8,524 bases of DNA from CAZFHZ01 sp964519015 (GTDB lineage Bacteria > Blakebacterota > Blakebacteria > Blakebacterales > CAYUVJ01): assembly GCA_964519015.1 (NCBI GenBank), contig CAZFHZ010000137.1, forward strand, positions 1 to 8,524, read 5' to 3'. Shown piece after piece: positions 4,815-8,524 of the stretch (within the stretch, counting starts at the first letter, position 1; every line of letters starts with the position of its first letter). The notes under the pieces are model-generated. The model had not been told where the DNA came from. It did not search any database and saw nothing but the letters and a program-made list of their open reading frames with translations. Both the position numbers and the translations under genes were made by a program.

Positions 4815-6260
4815 ATGCCCAGTTTGGATCAACAGATCGTGGAACAGAATCCGTGGTGGTCGGCCCCCGGGGCCATCTCTGAGGACGCTCACCTCATCGC
4901 AGTACAGCGACACCCCTTCGTGTGGGATCCGCCGGTCGAGTCCCGGCTTACCTTGGATGATCCGGCGGTGCATACCCTGCGGGGGCCGCGTCAGGTCGGC
5001 AAGACGACCACCGTCAAACGGCTGGTCCGGCGGCTGCTCGAGCGCGGGGAACGACGGGTCCTCTACTTCAGCCTGGACCTTCAGACAGACTATCGGAACA
5101 TCCCGGAGATCGTCCGCAGGGCACGGATGCTCCATCCGGATCCGGACGGTCGCTGGTACCTGTTCCTCGATGAGGTCACCGCAGTGCCGGACTGGGCCCG
5201 TGGGATAAAGTACCTCTGGGACCAGGGATTGATCCGGGATGATGTCTTGCTGCTTACCGGATCGTCGGCACAGGGTCTGAAGCGGGGAGTGGAGCAGCTC
5301 CCCGGCCGCCGTAACGGCGGCGGGGATTTCCTGCACCTGCCGATGTCGTTCCGGGACTTCTGCCGGACGGCGCTGGGGATGGACCTGCCCCAGGAATCGC
5401 TGGATCCCGGGTCGTTCACCGCCCGACCGGCACAGGCGTTGATCAAGGGGTTGCATCTCCGACTGGGGGACCTGGACAGAGCCTTGTCGAGTTACCTCGT
5501 CGCAGGTGGATTCCCGGCCGCCGTCTCGTATTGGTTGCGGACGCAGTCGCCACCGGAGGGTATGGCGGGGATCCTCTGGGCGATCGTCGCGAGCGATGTA
5601 GCCGCGGCCGGCCGGAGTCCGGTCGGTGCCTTGCGACTACTGGACCAGCTCAACCGGTCCCTGGGGAGTTTCCTCAAGTGGTCGGGAGCGGCCGACGCGA
5701 TGGAGGTCCGGAAGACCGATACCGCCCGGGACTATGTACACCTGCTTTCCGAATCATTCCTCCTGCTGACGATATACTATTGGGACCTGGGTGGACATGG
5801 GTTCGAGCCCCGGCGACAACGCAAGGTCTACTTCATGGATCCACTCATCGGCGCGATCGCGCCTCATCTCCTGCCGGGTGCGAAATCCGCTGACTCCGAC
5901 GCCCTTCGGGAGAACCTGGTCGGGGTAGGACTTTTCCGCAGCGCGGCCAGGGCACTCGTCCAGGCCGCCCCTATACCGGGCTGTATCGGATACTGGAAGG
6001 GGAAGAGTGGTCGGGAGATCGACTTCGTGGTCCCACCAGGGCCGGCAGGTGATCCTCCGGGGCCGCTGGCGATCGAGGTGAAGGGTGACAATCGGTCCAA
6101 CATCTCGGATGCTCGCAGAGCCATCCAGAGGTCATTCCCGTCCGGGATGGTGCTTACCCGATCCGTCCTGGACCTGGAGCACGAAATCCCGGCGGTCCCG
6201 ACGGCGGTCTTCCTGAGCGCCCTGGAAGACGATCCGCGGCGGATCGCACTGACGCTCTAG
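4815..6260 (+). CDS. AAA-family ATPase with DUF4143 / PD-(D/E)XK-like C-terminus
   Basis: A 481-residue cytoplasmic protein of the AAA_14 (PF13173) plus DUF4143 (PF13635) type. Walker A is GPRQVGKT at 57-64; Walker B is WYLFLDEV with Asp119-Glu120; a sensor-1-like LLTGSSA follows at about 146-152; then LPMSFRDFC. The C-terminal part has the layout of a restriction-endonuclease-like fold: YFMDP, RENLVGVGLF, then GYWKGKSGREIDFVV with Asp403, and AIEVKGD with Glu421 and Lys423. The D...ExK residues are intact, so nuclease activity is possible but not shown for most members. No signal peptide or transmembrane segment is seen. The cellular role of the family is poorly defined; mobile-element or defence roles have been suggested from context. 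Here it stands alone, with its own AT-rich promoter, between two permease 3' ends in the opposite orientation, and uses ATA codons sparsely (for example GGG ATA AAG) unlike the strongly biased neighbours. I infer acquisition by transfer or rearrangement. No toxin, antitoxin or transposase partner lies beside it. Confidence 0.93.
   Translation: MPSLDQQIVEQNPWWSAPGAISEDAHLIAVQRHPFVWDPPVESRLTLDDPAVHTLRGPRQVGKTTTVKRLVRRLLERGERRVLYFSLDLQTDYRNIPEIVRRARMLHPDPDGRWYLFLDEVTAVPDWARGIKYLWDQGLIRDDVLLLTGSSAQGLKRGVEQLPGRRNGGGDFLHLPMSFRDFCRTALGMDLPQESLDPGSFTARPAQALIKGLHLRLGDLDRALSSYLVAGGFPAAVSYWLRTQSPPEGMAGILWAIVASDVAAAGRSPVGALRLLDQLNRSLGSFLKWSGAADAMEVRKTDTARDYVHLLSESFLLLTIYYWDLGGHGFEPRRQRKVYFMDPLIGAIAPHLLPGAKSADSDALRENLVGVGLFRSAARALVQAAPIPGCIGYWKGKSGREIDFVVPPGPAGDPPGPLAIEVKGDNRSNISDARRAIQRSFPSGMVLTRSVLDLEHEIPAVPTAVFLSALEDDPRRIALTL
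6230..6246. repeat. 17-base palindrome near the ATPase 3' end
   Basis: CGATCCGC and GCGGATCG form an 8-bp perfect inverted repeat with a one-base centre, inside the codons for residues DDPRRIA. The single-base centre does not make a good hairpin. The same octamer occurs several more times in this GC-rich window, so codon use may explain it. Confidence 0.5.
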
Positions 6261-6270
6261 CGTTCTGGTC

Positions 6271-8524
6271 TCACTCCCGCCGCAGGGCCTCCATGGGATC
6301 GGCGGTGGCCGCCTGCCAGGCCGGCACCAGGGCGGCCCCCATGGCCACCCCGGCCATGAGCAGGGCCACGGCGGCGAAGGTGGCCGGGTCGGTGGTGGTG
6401 ATGCCGAACATCATGCTGTTTAGGAAGCGGGTTACGGCGAAGGCCCCGGCCGCGCCCAGGGCCACACCCAGCGCGGTGAGCCGGCCGCTGCGGCCCAGAA
6501 CCAGGCGCAGCAGCCGCCCTCGGTCGGCCCCCAGGGCGGTGCGGATACCCAGTTCCCTTCGACGACGCCCCACGCTGTAGAGCATGGAGCCGTAGACGCC
6601 CCCGGCCGCCAGCAGGATGGCCACCACGGCGAAGGTGCCCAGCAGGGCGGAGTAGAACTTGGGGACGGTCAGGGACTCTGAGATCCGTTGTTCCAAGGTG
6701 AAGATATTGGGCAGGGGCATGTCCGGGTCGAGGGCCCAGATGGCGTCCCGCAGGGTGGGGATCATGGCTCCCGGGTCACGTTCGGTCCGCACGAGCAGGG
6801 AGGTCATAGGGATCCAGGCGCCGAGCCGGTCCCAGGGCAGGAAGATGGTCTCCTGCGAGCCCTGGTCGAGACCCCAGGCGTGCAGCCCCGACACGATACC
6901 CACGATCCGCATCTCCCGGTCCCCCGATCCCTGGTCCGCATTACCCTTAACGATCCGCCCGAGGGCGTCCTCTCCTGGATAGAGTGCCGCGGCGAAGGTC
7001 TCGGAGACGATCACCGGCATCGGCTCGGCGGTCCGATCGTCGGGTTCGAACGTCCGGCCCCGCAGATCGGCGCCCAGCAGGGTGAAGTAATCGCCGGAGG
7101 CGGGATGGAGCATGGTGGAGATCCGCCGCTCCTGGTCGTCCTCGATCTTCCAGGAACTATTGAACCAGCCGGAGCGACCCCGCCCATACTGCTGGAACGG
7201 GATGGTGATGGCCGCGGCCGCCCCGACCACCCCGGGGAGACTCTCGAGCCGTTCGTCGACGCGCTGCACGAACGCCCCGCGTGCCTCCTCGGTGTAGCGC
7301 TCCCCTTCCAGGCTCAGTTCGATCCCGACCAGGTGCGAGGGATCGAAACCGGGCTCCACCATCTGCAGGCGGACGAAGCTGTTGAAGAGCAGGCCGGCGC
7401 CGGTGAGCAGGATCAGGGCCAGGGCGATCTCCGAGACGACCAGGGCGTTGCGCAACCGTCCGCGGTCCCGGTCCTCACCCGATCGCACGCCGTCTTTGAG
7501 CAGGCTGGAGACGTCGAGCCGTCCGGCCCGCAGGGCCGGCACCAAGCCGAAGAGCAGACCGGTCAGCAGGGAGACGGCGACCGCGAATACCAGTACCGGG
7601 CCGTCCACCGCGATCCGCTGGATGAGCGGGATGTTGCCGGGATTGAGCACCTCGAAGGTCCGCACCCCTGCGAAGGCCAGCCCGATGCCGAGCAGGCCGC
7701 CGGCCAGCCCCAGGAGGGCGCTCTCGGTCAGCAACTGGGAGAGGATCCGCCCGCCCCGCGCGCCCAGGGCGGTCCGGACGGCCACCTCGTGGATGCGCTC
7801 GGTGCCGCGGGCCAGGAAGATGTTGGCTACATTGGCGGTGGCGATCAGCAGGAGCATGCCCACCGCCCCCAGCAGGAGCAGGAGCATCCGGCGGATCTCC
7901 CCGACCAGTGCGGTCTGCAGGGGCGCCAGTTCCACCAGGTAGGGTTCGCCGTCGCTTTTGGCATGGATGTCGGGCTTCTCCTGGGCCAGCACCCGGATAC
8001 GATCGTTGAGCTCGGTCTGGGCACCGGCCACCGTCAGGCCGGGCCGGACCCGGCCGTAGACATCGAGCATCCAGATGCTGGGGCTGAACCATTCCTCCCA
8101 GCGCGGATCCATGGCCAGCCAGAGGTCGATCTCCTTACCTCCGAACCCGTCGGGGGAGGTGAAGCCGCGGTCCAGGATCCCGATGACCTCGGTCGGATGG
8201 TCGTCGATGGTGAGCACCCGCCCGAGCGCCTCCGGGTCCCCACCGAAGAGGCGCTGCCAGGCCCCCCAGCCCAGGATCCCGCAGGTGGGGGGGCCCTGGA
8301 AGTCCTCCGCGGCGAACAGCCGGCCCCGGATGGCCCGGGCATCGAAAAGCTCGAGCAGGCCGGGGGTCATCAACCCGCCGCGCAGTTCCAGGGGCCGGGC
8401 TCCCCCGGTGTAGTCGATGTCCTTGGTGAAGACCGCGGCCAGGGTCTCGAAGGAGGTGCTGTGTTCCTGCCAGTCCACGAACCGGGGGGCGGGGTAGCTG
8501 GGGTTCTGGAAGAAGGCGATCCGC
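6271..8524 (-). CDS. ADOP-type (MacB/FtsX-like) ABC transporter permease, 5' end beyond window
   Basis: A large inner-membrane permease of the ADOP group, which carries two MacB/FtsX modules in one chain. The frame stays open to the right edge (RIAFFQNPSYPAPRF precedes a GTG at 8478), so the start and first transmembrane helix, perhaps 60-80 residues, lie outside; about 750 residues are visible. Counting from 8478: periplasmic MacB-like domain 1-190, including DWQEHSTSFE at its start; first FtsX block 197-330 with RTALGARGGRILSQLL and the hallmark LLFGLVPALRAGR; second transmembrane entry and periplasmic domain 345-600 (RNALVVSEIALALILL, NSFVRLQ, GFDP); second FtsX block 605-735 with RRRRELGIRTALGADRGRLL, ending MEALRRE. 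Such permeases pair with a MacB-type ATPase, and usually move molecules outward or transmit conformational change across the membrane rather than import. No ABC ATPase is present in the window, which fits the orphan habit. The stop is 10 bases from the convergent ATPase stop. A degraded paralogue lies beyond it. Confidence 0.95.
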   Translation of the reverse strand, partial: RIAFFQNPSYPAPRFVDWQEHSTSFETLAAVFTKDIDYTGGARPLELRGGLMTPGLLELFDARAIRGRLFAAEDFQGPPTCGILGWGAWQRLFGGDPEALGRVLTIDDHPTEVIGILDRGFTSPDGFGGKEIDLWLAMDPRWEEWFSPSIWMLDVYGRVRPGLTVAGAQTELNDRIRVLAQEKPDIHAKSDGEPYLVELAPLQTALVGEIRRMLLLLLGAVGMLLLIATANVANIFLARGTERIHEVAVRTALGARGGRILSQLLTESALLGLAGGLLGIGLAFAGVRTFEVLNPGNIPLIQRIAVDGPVLVFAVAVSLLTGLLFGLVPALRAGRLDVSSLLKDGVRSGEDRDRGRLRNALVVSEIALALILLTGAGLLFNSFVRLQMVEPGFDPSHLVGIELSLEGERYTEEARGAFVQRVDERLESLPGVVGAAAAITIPFQQYGRGRSGWFNSSWKIEDDQERRISTMLHPASGDYFTLLGADLRGRTFEPDDRTAEPMPVIVSETFAAALYPGEDALGRIVKGNADQGSGDREMRIVGIVSGLHAWGLDQGSQETIFLPWDRLGAWIPMTSLLVRTERDPGAMIPTLRDAIWALDPDMPLPNIFTLEQRISESLTVPKFYSALLGTFAVVAILLAAGGVYGSMLYSVGRRRRELGIRTALGADRGRLLRLVLGRSGRLTALGVALGAAGAFAVTRFLNSMMFGITTTDPATFAAVALLMAGVAMGAALVPAWQAATADPMEALRRE

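Noticed and set aside
4704..5456. Upstream part of the 306-residue minus-strand frame that ends in the permease tail
   Set aside because: Only the last 55 residues resemble a permease. The rest is antisense to the ATPase and its promoter and is an accidental open frame, not a fusion protein.
4720..6246. GGCGGATCG direct repeat at 4720-4728 and 6238-6246 as a target-site duplication
   Set aside because: The core octamer GCGGATCG or its complement occurs several more times in the permease gene (near 6903, 6951, 7611 and 8517), so codon use explains it, and the right copy is inside the ATPase coding sequence.
1..8524. CRISPR array, rRNA, tRNA or transposase
   Set aside because: No regularly spaced repeats, no complete tRNA cloverleaf, no rRNA sequence and no transposase-like protein were found.

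Overview
The window is GC-rich bacterial DNA with long antisense shadow ORFs. Several protein types point to Gemmatimonadota, Acidobacteriota or a related lineage: an ADOP-type two-module permease, a lipoprotein 6-bladed beta-propeller with the GREGxGPGEW signature, and Tat-exported sulfatase and DUF362 proteins. The phylum assignment is inferred from family content, because no phylogenetic marker is present.

Layout. Bases 2-55 hold the last codons of an upstream gene, whose TGA overlaps the start of a Tat/lipobox sulfatase (52-1545, +). Directly behind the sulfatase stop, in another frame, is a stretch resembling the last ~30 codons of a discoidin-like C-terminal domain of the kind found on GH20 beta-hexosaminidases (about 1544-1639). 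A spacer without genes follows, then a lipoprotein beta-propeller (1909-3177, +). A Tat-exported DUF362 protein is convergent with it (3260-4261, -). Upstream of the DUF362 gene is a spacer with three AGTAGCC repeats and two inverted repeats.

The right half concerns permeases. Bases 4536-4703 (-) encode only the last 55 residues of one ADOP/MacB-type permease, so that gene has lost its 5' part. Next to the break lies an AT-rich promoter-like patch, then a complete AAA-family ATPase with a DUF4143/PD-(D/E)XK-like C-terminus (4815-6260, +). It ends 10 bases from the stop codon of a second, nearly complete ADOP permease (6271 to beyond the right edge, -). The ATPase gene therefore sits between two permease 3' ends in the opposite orientation, as expected for an acquired or rearranged cargo gene that replaced most of a permease.

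Functionally, the sulfatase and the putative hexosaminidase remnant would fit scavenging of sulfated amino-sugar glycans. The propeller and DUF362 protein are probable cell-envelope proteins of unknown role. The permease would be an orphan MacB-like transporter subunit with no ATPase gene beside it; the AAA protein is not an ABC ATPase. The most notable signals are the two gene remnants and the ATPase segment with its own promoter/operator-like region. I did not find a clearly new multi-gene system.
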